From assembly GCA_030550015.1 (NCBI GenBank), contig JAUQQG010000053.1, positions 25,427-89,426 on the forward strand: DNA of 64,000 bases, in the 5' to 3' direction. The DNA comes from a bacterium (GTDB lineage Bacteria; Sysuimicrobiota; Sysuimicrobiia; Sysuimicrobiales; Thermofontiviventaceae). Under the pieces are notes generated by a model. It was not told where the DNA came from, ran no database searches, and saw nothing but the letters and a program-made list of their open reading frames with translations. The position numbers and the translations under genes were made by a program. Shown here piece by piece: positions 43,134 to 55,072 of this stretch (within the stretch, counting starts at the first letter, position 1; each line of letters begins with the position of its first letter).

Positions 43134-44429
43134 ATGGAAAAGGGGAGAGAGGAGAGGGTAGCGCAGAGCATTGTAGACGAGACGCTGGAGAAGTATCGGC
43201 GGTACCTTAACCCAAGCTGGGTCAAGGGCTTCAAGCTGGCCGGTCTCGACACCGTGGAGGCGGAAGCGGAGGGGACCATCGTCCGCGACGTCTTCGGAAG
43301 GGAATATTTGGACTTCTCCGGCGGGTACAGTGTCTTCATCCTCGGTCACCGCCACCCCAGAGTAGTAGAGGCGGCACGCCGGGAGCTCGAGCGGATGCCC
43401 ATGTCGGTGCGCATGCTCCCCAGCGACACGCTGGCTGACCTCGCAGAATGCATGGCGCAGGCAACGCCAGGCGACCTTCAGCACTCCTTCTTCTGTCACA
43501 GCGGGGCAGAGGCGGTGGAGGCGGCGATCAAACTGGCACGGGCGGCCACGGGGAAACCGGAGATCATCAGCACCGTGGGTGCCTATCACGGGAAGACCCT
43601 GGGAGCTCTGAGCGCCTCGGGCCGGGAGCTCTACCGCACCCCTTTTGAGCCTCTCGTCCCCGGGTTCGTGCACGTGCCGTATGGGGATGCGGAAGCGGTG
43701 GAAAAGGCCATCACGAAAAGGACTGCGGCCGTACTCCTAGAGCCCATTCAGGGCGAGAACGGGGTCATTCTTCCTCCAGACGACTACCTCCCAAAGGTAC
43801 GAGAGATCTGTGACCGTCACGGGGTGCTCTTGATCCTGGACGAGGTCCAGACGGGCATGGGACGGACAGGCAAGATGTTCGCCTGCGAGCATAGCGGTGT
43901 TGTCCCAGATATGATGACCCTGGCCAAGGGGCTTGGTGGAGGCGTCGCGCCGGTAGGGGCGATGGTCGCAAGGCCTCACGTCTGGAGACCCTTCGGACAG
44001 CATCCCTACCTTCACTCTACGACCTTCGGGAACCGCGTCGGATGGGCAGCTGCTCACGCCACCCTGCGCGTCCTGATGGAGGAGCGCCTCTACGAGCGGG
44101 CGGCTCAGCTTGGCCCATACCTCCTGCAGAAGCTCCAGGCAGTTCGGGAAGAGCACCCCGACGTGATCACAGATGTCCGGGGCCGGGGATTCCTCGTTGG
44201 AGTGGAGTTCACACATGGGGACGTGGCTCTCCTGGTCATGGCAGGAATGGCCTCCCGGAGAGTCCTGGTCGTGCATACGTTAAACAAACCTGAGGTTCTG
44301 CGCATCGTCCCACCCCTTATTGTGACCAAGGAGGAAATTGACCGGGCCGTGGAGGCATTCTGGGGTGCTGTGGAGGAAGCCAAGGGCCTTCTCCAGGAAA
44401 TCGCAGGGGAGCTGGAAAAGACGGATTGA
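43134..44429 (+). CDS. Class III aminotransferase (PLP), omega-amino acid type
   Basis: The 431-residue protein is an acetylornithine/omega-amino acid aminotransferase relative. It has FDFSGG-like [59 protein letters not shown] and the PLP lysine in [15 protein letters not shown]. Members work on putrescine, ornithine, 4-aminobutyrate or similar; the substrate is not clear. Another class III enzyme is encoded 5 kb further on, on the opposite strand. A promoter and T-box for alaS start just after the stop. Confidence 0.9.
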   Translation: MEKGREERVAQSIVDETLEKYRRYLNPSWVKGFKLAGLDTVEAEAEGTIVRDVFGREYLDFSGGYSVFILGHRHPRVVEAARRELERMPMSVRMLPSDTLADLAECMAQATPGDLQHSFFCHSGAEAVEAAIKLARAATGKPEIISTVGAYHGKTLGALSASGRELYRTPFEPLVPGFVHVPYGDAEAVEKAITKRTAAVLLEPIQGENGVILPPDDYLPKVREICDRHGVLLILDEVQTGMGRTGKMFACEHSGVVPDMMTLAKGLGGGVAPVGAMVARPHVWRPFGQHPYLHSTTFGNRVGWAAAHATLRVLMEERLYERAAQLGPYLLQKLQAVREEHPDVITDVRGRGFLVGVEFTHGDVALLVMAGMASRRVLVVHTLNKPEVLRIVPPLIVTKEEIDRAVEAFWGAVEEAKGLLQEIAGELEKTD

Positions 44430-44450
44430 ACGAAAGGTCCCTCGCCTCTC

Positions 44451-44480
44451 TTGACAGGGTTTTCCGGTCTCACCTATACT
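44451..44480 (+). promoter_or_regulatory. Sigma-70 promoter of the alaS leader
   Basis: A perfect TTGACA (44451-44456) and TATACT (44475-44480) are separated by 18 bp. Transcription would start near 44488, about 40 bp before the T-box leader fold. Confidence 0.8.
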
Positions 44481-44530
44481 TGGGTCAAGGCGAACCAGGG
44501 TAGCGGGGCACCTCGCTTCCCCGGAAAGGC

Positions 44531-44825
44531 GATGAGGGGAAGAGTATCTACCGTCTGGAGATTCAGCGAGGAGGCGTGGGTGGAAGGCCTCCCTAAGGCG
44601 GTAGAGAAGGCCATCCCTGAGCTGCAGCCCGAACGGCACACCCCCGCGGGAAGGTGGAGGGCGATGCCGAGTAGGCGCTGCCGGGTCCGCGCCCGATAGC
44701 GCGCAGAGAGTGCTATACGCAGGGAAAATCCCCTTTAGTGCCTGCGTGGAGGGCCCTGTGTATAGAACCAGGGTGGTACCGCGGGAGCACGCCTCTCGTC
44801 CCTTCCGGGATGGGAGGCAATTTTG
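44531..44825 (+). promoter_or_regulatory. T-box riboswitch (alanine) upstream of alaS
   Basis: The leader binds uncharged tRNA-Ala and then permits read-through into alaS. Stem I is visible: TCTACCG (44547-44553) pairs with CGGTAGA (44599-44605), and GGAGGC (44570-44575) pairs with GCCTCC (44587-44592). The AGAGTA side of the specifier loop lies at 44541-44546, and the other side reads GAAGGCCA, giving GCC (44610-44612), an alanine codon, followed by the usual A. The T-box AGGGTGGTACCGCG occupies 44770-44783, where TGGT would pair with the ACCA end of tRNA-Ala. The terminator stem follows. Confidence 0.93.
44791..44825 (+). terminator. T-box terminator of alaS
   Basis: A 12-bp stem, GCCTCTCGTCCC with GGGATGGGAGGC (two G-T pairs), has a TTCC loop and is followed by AATTTTG. 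It competes with the T-box antiterminator. Confidence 0.9.
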
Positions 44826-44887
44826 TTCAGAGCCTCACAGAAGGTTCGCCGGAGGTTCTGTGCAGGTACGAGGGCAGGTGAAAGGAG

Positions 44888-47556
<2,669 letters not shown>

Positions 47557-47560
<4 letters not shown>

Positions 47561-47584
47561 CAAATGAAACGCCCATGCTACGAT
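47557..47584 (+). promoter_or_regulatory. Promoter for ruvX
   Basis: A perfect TTGACA (47557-47562) overlaps the alaS stop, and TACGAT (47579-47584) follows after 16 bp. The ruvX start is 51 bp further. Confidence 0.65.
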
Positions 47585-47634
47585 CTTTCGCACGATAGGA
47601 GAAGGTAGGGCGTAAAAGGGCGGGGGAGAAGGAA

Positions 47635-48057
47635 TTGCGGATTCTGGGACTTGACGTTGGCACCCGGCGCATTGGGGTGGCTCTCAGCGATCCCCTGGGG
47701 ATCAGCGCGCAGCCCCTGAAGGTGATCGAGAGGGAAGGCTGGGATGCGGACCTTGCCGAGATCCGCGCACTCGTCCGGGAGTGGGAGGTTTCCTGCGTCG
47801 TGGTGGGGATGCCACGATCCCTCAACGGGAGCCTGGGCCCGCAGGCCCGGATGGTCGAGGAGTTCGTGGCAAAGCTGAGGGATGCAATCGGCGTTCCTGT
47901 GGATACCTGGGATGAGCGCCTCACGACAGTCGCGGCAGAACGTGCGATGCTCGAAGCGAATGTCCGCCGTGACCGGCGGCGCCAGCGTGTCGATGCCGTC
48001 GCTGCAGCCCTCCTCTTGCAAGCTTACCTGGACTCGGCCCGCAGGAAGGCTCCATAA
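47635..48057 (+). CDS. ruvX: RuvX/YqgF, Holliday junction resolvase-like nuclease
   Basis: The 140-residue protein has the RNase H-like fold with ILGLDVGTRRIGVALSDPLG, the VVGMPRSLNGSLGPQA loop and DTWDERLTTVAAERAML, all family signatures. RuvX acts in 16S rRNA 5' maturation in some bacteria. It starts at TTG 47635. alaS-ruvX order is typical of Gram-positive-like genomes. A dispersed repeat element follows. Confidence 0.94.
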   Translation: MRILGLDVGTRRIGVALSDPLGISAQPLKVIEREGWDADLAEIRALVREWEVSCVVVGMPRSLNGSLGPQARMVEEFVAKLRDAIGVPVDTWDERLTTVAAERAMLEANVRRDRRRQRVDAVAAALLLQAYLDSARRKAP

Positions 48058-48062
48058 CCCCG

Positions 48063-48136
48063 CATGATCTTTTGTCGAGATTTTGTTACTGGGACCGCAC
48101 GATTTCAAGAGGGCCTCTGGCAAAAGTCTTTTCCAG
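48063..48136. repeat. Dispersed palindromic element, copy between ruvX and TerC gene
   Basis: The stretch contains GAGATTTTGTTACTGGGACC, then TTTCAAGAGGGCCTC, and ends in the palindrome CTGGCAAAAGTCTTTTCCAG (48117-48136). It aligns along about 70 bp with 50671-50745, sharing GAGATTTTG, TTTCAAGAGGG and the GGCAAAAG core. Confidence 0.65.
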
Positions 48137-48158
48137 GGCTGCGGCAAGGAGGATACAG

Positions 48159-49154
48159 ATGGAAGGATCGATTGGAACGCCAATCCTATGGGCTGGATTC
48201 ACGGTGTTCATCCTCGCCATGCTCGCGCTGGACCTCGGGGTCTTCCACCGGAGGGCCCATGTGATAGGGACGCAGGAGGCACTTGGATGGAGCATCTTCT
48301 GGATCGTCCTGGCGCTGGCGTTCAACGTGGGGATCGTATACTGGTTCGGCCCGGAACGCGGACTGGAGTTCCTGACAGGCTACCTCATTGAGAAGGCGCT
48401 CAGCGTCGACAACATCTTCGTCTTCTTGGTGATCTTCTCATACTTTGCGGTCCCTGTAGAGTACCGACACCGTGTTCTCTTTTGGGGAATCATGGGGGCC
48501 ATTGTGTTCCGTGCTGTGTTCATCCTCGCAGGCGCTGCGCTTCTCCAGATGTTCCACTGGGTCATTTACCTCTTCGGGGGACTGTTGATCTTCACCGGGG
48601 TGAAGGTCCTGCGGTCCAGAGGGGAAGAGATCCATCCGGAGCGGAATCCCGTCTTCAGGCTCGTCCGCAGGTACGTCCCGCTGGTCCCTGCCTATCATGG
48701 GCAGCGGTTCTTCGTGCGGCTCGGTGGGAAGCTCTTCGCCACCCCGCTCCTTCTGGTGCTCACGGTCGTCGAGGCCACCGACATCGTGTTCGCCGTCGAC
48801 TCGATCCCGGCGATCTTCGCTGTGACGCGTGACCCCTTCATCGTGTACACCTCCAACATCTTCGCGATCCTGGGATTGCGTGCGCTGTTCTTCCTTGTGT
48901 CCGGGATCGTGAGTCGGTTCTCTTATCTCCACCTCGGCCTGGGGTTTGTCCTCATTTTTGTGGGCCTGAAAATGGCCACCAGCGACTTCTACAGGATCCC
49001 TATTGGGATCTCCCTGGGCATCGTCGCCTTGTTCATCGGGGGTTCCATTGCAGCTTCCCTCTTGTTCCCGCCGCGCCCGGCATTGCCTGTAGGGAAAGGG
49101 AGGGAGATGGCCGTAGATCCTCCATCCCAAGAGGAGCCCGCAAGTGACCTGTAA
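48159..49154 (+). CDS. TerC/Alx family membrane protein
   Basis: The 331-residue protein has about eight helices and the TerC pattern ALDLGVFHRRAHVIGTQEAL, YLIEKALSVDNIFVFLVIFSYF and VEATDIVFAVDSIPAIFAVTRDPFIVYTSN, with membrane-embedded aspartates. TerC and Alx proteins are linked to manganese export and metal loading of secreted proteins. ATG 48159 follows AAGGAGG by six bases. The frame is open further upstream through the repeat, but that extension is not family-like. Confidence 0.92.
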   Translation: MEGSIGTPILWAGFTVFILAMLALDLGVFHRRAHVIGTQEALGWSIFWIVLALAFNVGIVYWFGPERGLEFLTGYLIEKALSVDNIFVFLVIFSYFAVPVEYRHRVLFWGIMGAIVFRAVFILAGAALLQMFHWVIYLFGGLLIFTGVKVLRSRGEEIHPERNPVFRLVRRYVPLVPAYHGQRFFVRLGGKLFATPLLLVLTVVEATDIVFAVDSIPAIFAVTRDPFIVYTSNIFAILGLRALFFLVSGIVSRFSYLHLGLGFVLIFVGLKMATSDFYRIPIGISLGIVALFIGGSIAASLLFPPRPALPVGKGREMAVDPPSQEEPASDL

Positions 49155-49210
49155 TTCTCTGCCCTCTGTGAGGAGGACCTCAGGACCTGCCAAAGGACTT
49201 CTGTTGAGAT

Positions 49211-50548
49211 TTACAAACAAGCCTTGATCGACTCCCGAAGGATCTCGACGATCCGGTCCACTTGCTCCTCTGTGATCACGAGGGGAGGGGCGAGGAGGAT
49301 CGTATCGCCAATAGGAAAGTCTCCTCGTTGGCCCACGCGAATGCGCGTCACCAGCCCGCGTTTCCTGGCCTCAGCGAGTACCCGGGCGCCGAGGCCAATG
49401 GCCGGCTCCTTGGTTTCCTGGTCCTCCACGAGCTCTACCCCGCACATGAGACCAAGCCCCCGCACATTGCCGACGATGGGGAGATCGCGAAGCGTCTGTA
49501 GACCGGCAATGAGCCTTTCTCCCATCCTCGCGGCGTGTTCTATGAGGCCCTCCTGTTCAAGGATTTCCAGGTTTCGCAAGGCCACCGCACAGCAGGTGGG
49601 GTGCGCGGAGTAGGTTGCCGCATGCATGTACCGCTCAGCAGGTGGGGCCTCCAGGATCGCCTGGTGAATCTCCCGGGAGACCATCATGCCTCCCAGCGGG
49701 AGGTAGGCACTGGTGACTCCCTTGGCAAATGTGAGGATGTCCGGCTGGACTCCCCAGTGCTCCAAGCTAAACCACCGTCCAGTTCGCCCGAAACCTGTAA
49801 TCACCTCATCTGCGATGAACAGAACCTGGTACCGGTCGCAGATCTCGCGAATACGGGGGAAGTAATCAGGGGTTGGGGGGATGACCCCACCTGCACCAAT
49901 GACCGGTTCTGCGATGAAAGCGGCCACTGTCTCGGGGTCTTCCCGCAGGATGGCTTCTTCAAGAGCTTCTGCCATGGAGCCGGGGAGCCGGTAGGGGTAG
50001 GACGGCGGGATATGGAAAAAGCCAGGGACCCTGGGTTCGAACATCTTGTGGTAGGCAGGGATCCCTGTCGCGCTCATCGCCGCCAGGGTGACCCCGTGGT
50101 ATGCGTGGTGCCGGGAGATGATCTTGGTCTTGTTGGGCTTCCCCCGCCTCTTCCAATAGTAACGGGCGGTCTTGAAGGCGGTTTCATTACTCTCGGCGCC
50201 GCCCGTGGTGAAGTAAACCCCGGAAAGGTTGGGATATGCCAGCTTCAGTAACCGCTCCGCCAGGCGGATGGCAGGCTCGTTGGTGAAGCCCACGTAGGCG
50301 GATGCGTAAGCAAGGCGCCGCATCTGTTCACTAGCGGCGTTGGCGAGTTCCTCCCTGCCGTGGCCGACGTTGACGTTCCACAGGCAGGCAAGCCCATCGA
50401 GATACTCCCGCCCCTCAATGTCCCGCAAGATGGCCCCTTTCCCTTCGACAAAGAGGAGGGGTTCCTGGTGATCGCTGGGGTGATGGAGGGGATGGATGAG
50501 GTGCGCGTGATCGACCTGGAAGATCGCCTGGGGAGAAGGTTTTGTCAT
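49211..50548 (-). CDS. Class III aminotransferase (PLP), second copy
   Basis: The 445-residue protein is related to beta-alanine or omega-amino acid:pyruvate transaminases. Motifs are REYLDGLACLWNVNVGHGRE, YFTTGGAESNETAFKTARYYWK, LFIADEVITGFGRTGRWFSLE and the PLP lysine in ILTFAKGVTSAYLPLGG. I start it at 50548 (MTKPSPQAIF), where AAAGGAG lies 7 bases upstream. The frame runs on to 50707, but those codons read through the dispersed element. It is divergent from the cyclase/transport genes and may belong to the same catabolic region. Confidence 0.9.
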   Translation of the reverse strand: MTKPSPQAIFQVDHAHLIHPLHHPSDHQEPLLFVEGKGAILRDIEGREYLDGLACLWNVNVGHGREELANAASEQMRRLAYASAYVGFTNEPAIRLAERLLKLAYPNLSGVYFTTGGAESNETAFKTARYYWKRRGKPNKTKIISRHHAYHGVTLAAMSATGIPAYHKMFEPRVPGFFHIPPSYPYRLPGSMAEALEEAILREDPETVAAFIAEPVIGAGGVIPPTPDYFPRIREICDRYQVLFIADEVITGFGRTGRWFSLEHWGVQPDILTFAKGVTSAYLPLGGMMVSREIHQAILEAPPAERYMHAATYSAHPTCCAVALRNLEILEQEGLIEHAARMGERLIAGLQTLRDLPIVGNVRGLGLMCGVELVEDQETKEPAIGLGARVLAEARKRGLVTRIRVGQRGDFPIGDTILLAPPLVITEEQVDRIVEILRESIKACL

Positions 50549-50818
50549 GGGATCGCTCCTTTCGGAAAATCTTTTCCAGAAATTTTGCAAGGTTGCTCTG
50601 GCAAGGAGGAATACGCCAGCGGGCCCAGGTTTCCTGCTGTAGCACAGGTTCTTTGTAACCCCAACAAAATCTCTTGCTGAGATTTTGCTGGGGTTCCGTT
50701 CTTTCAAGAGGGGCCTCCAACAAAAGGCAAAAGACTTCTGCCGGAGTACTTTGCAGGAATTTTCAGGGGCTCCATGGAAAGAACTTGAAAATTCTCACGG
50801 GAGCAGGGGGGATGGACC
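50549..50818. repeat. Divergent spacer with dispersed elements
   Basis: The 270-bp spacer holds several copies of the element core. Palindromes lie at 50564-50577 (GGAAAA/TTTTCC), 50657-50695 and 50726-50742 (GGCAAAAG with CTTCTGCC). Between the last two lies TTTCAAGAGGGGCCTCC, shared with 48102-48117. It contains no gene and no clear promoter. Confidence 0.65.
50657..50695. repeat. 17-bp inverted repeat, longest palindrome in the window
   Basis: AACCCCAACAAAATCTC and GAGATTTTGCTGGGGTT pair at 16 of 17 positions with a 5-base loop (TTGCT). It could fold as a very stable hairpin on either strand. Confidence 0.85.
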
Positions 50819-51658
50819 ATGTGCGTACCACAGACGTTTGAGGTTCTTGGAAGGATTCCTCGAAGGGAGTTCTTGAAGCTGGCAACGACGTCTGCAGCCG
50901 CAATGGCGATCTCTGGAGCGGGGCTCCTCACGAGTGCCACACCTGCACAGGCGCGGACCATCACCTATACCAACATCGCCGACCTGACCCACGTGCTGAA
51001 CAGCGCATTCCCTCGCTATAATCCCGATCTTTTCAAGGCGTTTGAGCGGACCAATCTTGTGACCATCCAGAAAAACGGGTTTTATGCCAACAACTGGTCG
51101 CTCCCCGAACACATCGGCACCCACATGGACGCTCCCCAGCACTTCGTTCTTGGGCGATGGATGCTCCACCAAATTCCCATCCGGAGCCTCATCGCTCCTG
51201 CCGTTGTCATTCACATCCATGAACGAGCGGCTGCAAATCCGGATGCGCAGGTTACAGTCGACGATCTGAAAGCCTGGGAAAACCGGTATGGTCGCATTCC
51301 GGAAGGTGCGGCAGTGCTCATGCACAGTGGGTGGGAAAGCCGCGTGGGAGACCAGAATGCCTACCGAAACCCCGATAGCAAGGGCGTCATGCATTTCCCC
51401 GGGTTCCATCCGGAGGCCGCCGAGTTCCTCATCAAGGAGCGGGACATCGTAGGCATCGGTGTAGACACTCTTAGCCTGGACTACGGTCCCAGCTCTGACT
51501 TCAAGACGCACATCACCGTTCTTGGCGCGAACAAGTGGGGGTTGGAAAACCTGGCCAACCTGGCGAAGATCCCGCCAAATGGGGCGACGATCTTCGTGGG
51601 GGCGTTGAAGGTCCAGAACGCCTCGGGCGGCCCGCTGCGGGTCATCGCGGTGTGGTAA
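50819..51658 (+). CDS. Cyclase/kynurenine formamidase-like protein, Tat-exported
   Basis: The 279-residue protein starts with a twin-arginine signal (RIPRREFLKLATTSAAAMAI, cleavage near AQA-RT). The mature part has the metal site LPEHIGTHMDAPQHF (HxGTHxDxP) of the cyclase family, which includes arylformamidases and isatin hydrolases that open amide or lactam bonds. VGIGVDTLSLDYGPS is a second conserved block. Export suggests it processes a substrate outside the cytoplasm before uptake by the LIV-type ABC transporter encoded next. The substrate is unknown. Confidence 0.87.
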   Translation: MCVPQTFEVLGRIPRREFLKLATTSAAAMAISGAGLLTSATPAQARTITYTNIADLTHVLNSAFPRYNPDLFKAFERTNLVTIQKNGFYANNWSLPEHIGTHMDAPQHFVLGRWMLHQIPIRSLIAPAVVIHIHERAAANPDAQVTVDDLKAWENRYGRIPEGAAVLMHSGWESRVGDQNAYRNPDSKGVMHFPGFHPEAAEFLIKERDIVGIGVDTLSLDYGPSSDFKTHITVLGANKWGLENLANLAKIPPNGATIFVGALKVQNASGGPLRVIAVW

Positions 51659-51701
51659 GCAGGAACAAAAAGCTCGTCCATCACAGGAGGGAGAAGTCTG
51701 A

Positions 51702-53003
51702 TTGAGCAGAGAAATAAAATATCCCCAGAGTTTTAAGCCAAACTGCCCAAAGGGGGGTGTGACCAAGGTGATCCAACGGGTCCGCATTCTTGCAGGGTTG
51801 CTTACACTTGTGATGCTCGGAAGTTCCCTGGGGGCGTTCGCCGCACCCCCAGCTCCGAAGGAGATCGTGATCGGGGCGGCCCTCCCCCTGACGGGGACGT
51901 TTGCGCGGGAAGGGGGCTACTTCAAAGACGGGTATGAGATGGCCGTGAAAGAGGTCAACGAGCGAGGAGGGATCTTTGTCAAAGAGTATAACAAGCGGAT
52001 CCCCGTGCGGCTGATCCTCTACGATGACAAGAGCGATGCGACAACTTCGGTCAGCCTCTATGAGAAACTGGTGACGGAGGATAAGGTCCATGCGCTCCTC
52101 GGTGGGTATAGCACTCCACTGATCCAAGCACATACGGTGGTTCCAGAGAAGTACAAGGTTCCTTACGTGAACGGGGGAGGAGCTTCCACCGCCATCTATG
52201 CCCGGGGCTACAAGTGGATCTTTGGTCTGCTCGCCAGCATCGAGAAGCTTGCCATCACCCTGATGAACTGGATTGCAAGCCAGCAGGATGCGGGTAAGCT
52301 TGGTAAACCCCTCCGGATAGCCATTGCCTGGGAGAATACCTCCCACGGGAAGGATTTCCAGAAGGGCATCCTCGATAAGGCTAGGGCCTCCCCGGACCGT
52401 TTCACCATCGTCTTCGACGAACCTTTTGAGATTGGCAGCAAGGACTTCACCCCGCTCCTTCAAAAAGTGAAAGCAGCCAATGCGGATGCCTGGCTGGTCG
52501 ATGCGCGAATCGCCGATGCCATCCTCATGCAGAGGCAGCTCACAGAGTTGGGGCTCTACTTCCAAGTGATCAGCTACGGACCCCGTGGGACCGAGAAAGC
52601 AATCCGGGACGCCCTCGGCCCTGCGGCCGACTACATCGTGTCGGTGAACTGGTGGCACCGTGACCTCCCTTACCCGCAGGCCAGGGCGTTCGTGAGGAAA
52701 TATGAGGAGACCTATAAGAAACCGGCAGAGTGGTTCCCTGCCCTTGCCTACGAGACAGCTCGGGTGCTCTTCAGAGCCATTGAGAAGGCAGGTTCCCTGG
52801 ACAAAGCGAAGATCCGCGACGCGTTGGCGAAGATGGACATGCGTGGTTCCATCGTCGTGGGGCAGCGGGTTTGGTTCGGGCCGAATGGGCAAATTGATAA
52901 TGACTACGTGATTATGCAGAACCTCCCGGGGAGAGGGCCGGTCCTCGTTTACCCCAAGTATGTTGCCCTTGGGGAAGCTGTCGTTCCTATCCCGAAGAGG
53001 TAA
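51702..53003 (+). CDS. livK: LIV-type ABC transporter substrate-binding protein
   Basis: The protein has a signal peptide (RVRILAGLLTLVMLGSSLGAFA) and the periplasmic-binding type 1 fold: IVIGAALPLTGTFAREGGYFKDGYEMAVKEVN and VHALLGGYSTPLIQAHTVVPEKYKVPYVNGGGAS. The frame starts at TTG 51702 with AGGAGG ten bases upstream, giving 433 residues and a long n-region; GTG 51759 or 51768 would give a more usual signal. Members bind branched-chain amino acids, amides, urea or aromatic acids, so the liv name marks the family and not the ligand. Confidence 0.87.
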   Translation: MSREIKYPQSFKPNCPKGGVTKVIQRVRILAGLLTLVMLGSSLGAFAAPPAPKEIVIGAALPLTGTFAREGGYFKDGYEMAVKEVNERGGIFVKEYNKRIPVRLILYDDKSDATTSVSLYEKLVTEDKVHALLGGYSTPLIQAHTVVPEKYKVPYVNGGGASTAIYARGYKWIFGLLASIEKLAITLMNWIASQQDAGKLGKPLRIAIAWENTSHGKDFQKGILDKARASPDRFTIVFDEPFEIGSKDFTPLLQKVKAANADAWLVDARIADAILMQRQLTELGLYFQVISYGPRGTEKAIRDALGPAADYIVSVNWWHRDLPYPQARAFVRKYEETYKKPAEWFPALAYETARVLFRAIEKAGSLDKAKIRDALAKMDMRGSIVVGQRVWFGPNGQIDNDYVIMQNLPGRGPVLVYPKYVALGEAVVPIPKR

Positions 53004-53084
53004 GTACCCGGCGACGGGCTCACTTGGCTTGGTCCGGGGTCCCTCCTGGTTATTTGGGTGGAAGCATAGAGGCGAGGGATCTGA

Positions 53085-53978
53085 ATGACATTGAACTTGG
53101 CGATCCTCTTCGTCAGCGCGGTGCTGGTGGCGGGGGTTTACGCTACCATGTCCTATGGCCTCGCCCTCATCTTCGGCGTAATGAAGGTCATCAACCTCTC
53201 TCACGCCGGGGCAATCATGTTGGGGGCCTACGTGGCCTACGTCTTGATTGTGGGCCTGAAGATGAACCCCTTCATTGCTGCCGTGGTGGTCGTCCCTCCC
53301 CTGTTCTTCCTCCTCGGGATCCTGTTGGAGCGCGTGTTCGTTCGGCCGGTGCGCAAGGCACCACCTATCGCTTCTCTCCTGCTCCTGTTCGGGGTCTGGT
53401 TGATGATGCAGAACATCGCCTACATCATTTGGACGGGGGAGGTCCGTACCATCACTACCCCCTACACCATGATGCGGTTTAACCTCGGGGCGGTTCCCAT
53501 TAACGTGAACCGTCTCGCCGTCTTCCTGGTGGGCGTCTTTACCCTCCTCGCTCTCCACCAGTTCATGACCAGGACCTACCTCGGGAAGGCGATCCGGGCA
53601 ACGGCACAAGACAGCGCGGCAGCCAAGCTTGCCGGGATCAACACGGACCAGATCGACATGGTGGCCTTTGGTCTAGGGACAGCTCTCGCCGGGATGGCGG
53701 GAGCCCTCACCGCTCTCATCTATGCTTTCGATCCTAACTTCGGGGGAAGCTACATGCTAAAGAGTTTTTGTATCGTCGTGCTCGGAGGCGTGGAGAGCTT
53801 CCTTGGCGTGGCCCTGGGATCGCTGATCCTGGCTCTTGCCGAAACTCTGAGCGTGCTCTGGATCAGAGCTGGGTTACAGGACTTCGTGAGTTTTGTCATC
53901 CTTGTCCTCGCTCTCCTTGTGATGCCTGGTGGGCTTCCGGAGCTCTTCCAGAGGCGATTCGCGGTGCGGCAGAGGTGA
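53085..53978 (+). CDS. livH: LivH-type ABC permease
   Basis: The 297-residue permease has about eight helices with YGLALIFGVMKVINLSHAGAIMLGAYVAY and the EAA-like KAIRATAQDSAAAKLAGINTDQIDMVAFGLG loop that contacts the ATPases. It is 81 bp after the binding protein gene and overlaps livM as GTGA. Confidence 0.93.
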   Translation: MTLNLAILFVSAVLVAGVYATMSYGLALIFGVMKVINLSHAGAIMLGAYVAYVLIVGLKMNPFIAAVVVVPPLFFLLGILLERVFVRPVRKAPPIASLLLLFGVWLMMQNIAYIIWTGEVRTITTPYTMMRFNLGAVPINVNRLAVFLVGVFTLLALHQFMTRTYLGKAIRATAQDSAAAKLAGINTDQIDMVAFGLGTALAGMAGALTALIYAFDPNFGGSYMLKSFCIVVLGGVESFLGVALGSLILALAETLSVLWIRAGLQDFVSFVILVLALLVMPGGLPELFQRRFAVRQR

Positions 53979-54982
53979 AAGGAACGGTGCGCACAGGCAG
54001 GATTCTCCTGCTCCTCGGGGTGCTGATCTTCCTGGCCCTCATCCCCGTTGTGGGAAGGGGGACGTACTACCAGCATCTCGGGTTCCTGACCTTCCTGTTC
54101 ATCACCCTCAGTATCGCTTGGAACCTCGTAGGAGGCTACGCGGGCCAGATCTCCTTCGGGCACGTGGTGTTCTTCGGTATTGGAGCCTATACGACTTCGA
54201 TCCTCTGGCTCCGGGGAATCCCACAGCTGCTTACGATTCCCCTGGCTGGGGTTGCTGCCGCTCTCTACGGGTTACTCTGGGGATGGCCGTGTCTCCGGTT
54301 GAGAGGCCCTTATTTCTCCATTGCCACCATCGGTGTGGGGGAGGCGACCCGCCTCCTTGCCTTGAACCTCGAAAACCTCACCGGCGGGGCTGGAGGTCTG
54401 ACCCTCCCGACGCCCGAGGATATCCGCCTCTACCTCTTTGGGTTTTACTATATGGGCTTTTTCCTGATGCTGGGCTCTTTGCTGATCTCTGCCGCGATAC
54501 GGAACTCCAGGTTCGGCCTGGGCCTCTTCGCCATTCGCATGGACGAGGACGCGGCCGAGGCCCTGGGGGTCAATGCGCTCTCTTATAAGATCCTGGCGCT
54601 CATGCTGAGCGCGTTCCTGGTTGGGGTGGGGGGGAGCCTGTATGCCCAGTACATTTTATATATCGACCCCGGCACGGTATTCGGGTTCTCCATGAGCGTG
54701 AACATGATCCTCATGCCCATTATCGGGGGGATCGGCACCCTGTGGGGTCCAGTGCTCGGCGCAGTGATCTTCACGGTGATCCAGGACCGGATCATGACGC
54801 TTTCCCTCAACCTATGGGGGTTCACCTTCAAACTTGTTCAGTTCCACCTCTTGGTCTACGGTGCTCTCCTCGTCCTGATCATCCTGTTCGAACCCAGGGG
54901 GCTCGTCGGCCTCGCCGAACGTGCCTACCGGTCGGTCCAAAGGTGGCGGCAGGCCAAGGCCATGGTGCCTACAACGGGGTGA
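53975..54982 (+). CDS. livM: LivM-type ABC permease
   Basis: The 335-residue permease has about nine helices, SIAWNLVGGYAGQISFGHVVFFGIGAYTTSIL and the cytoplasmic loop RNSRFGLGLFAIRMDEDAAEALGVNALSYKI. I start it at GTG 53975, overlapping the livH stop; GTG 53987 behind AAAGGA is another option. The 90-bp spacer to livG has a GGCAAAAGTCC repeat core. Confidence 0.92.
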   Translation: MKGTVRTGRILLLLGVLIFLALIPVVGRGTYYQHLGFLTFLFITLSIAWNLVGGYAGQISFGHVVFFGIGAYTTSILWLRGIPQLLTIPLAGVAAALYGLLWGWPCLRLRGPYFSIATIGVGEATRLLALNLENLTGGAGGLTLPTPEDIRLYLFGFYYMGFFLMLGSLLISAAIRNSRFGLGLFAIRMDEDAAEALGVNALSYKILALMLSAFLVGVGGSLYAQYILYIDPGTVFGFSMSVNMILMPIIGGIGTLWGPVLGAVIFTVIQDRIMTLSLNLWGFTFKLVQFHLLVYGALLVLIILFEPRGLVGLAERAYRSVQRWRQAKAMVPTTG

Positions 54983-55072
54983 GGTGCCCCCATGTTGGAG
55001 GAAGACCGTTGAGAGGGTGCCACGGCAAAAGTCCAGTTGCCTCATCGCCGGGTTGCTTGGGGAGGAAGATCC

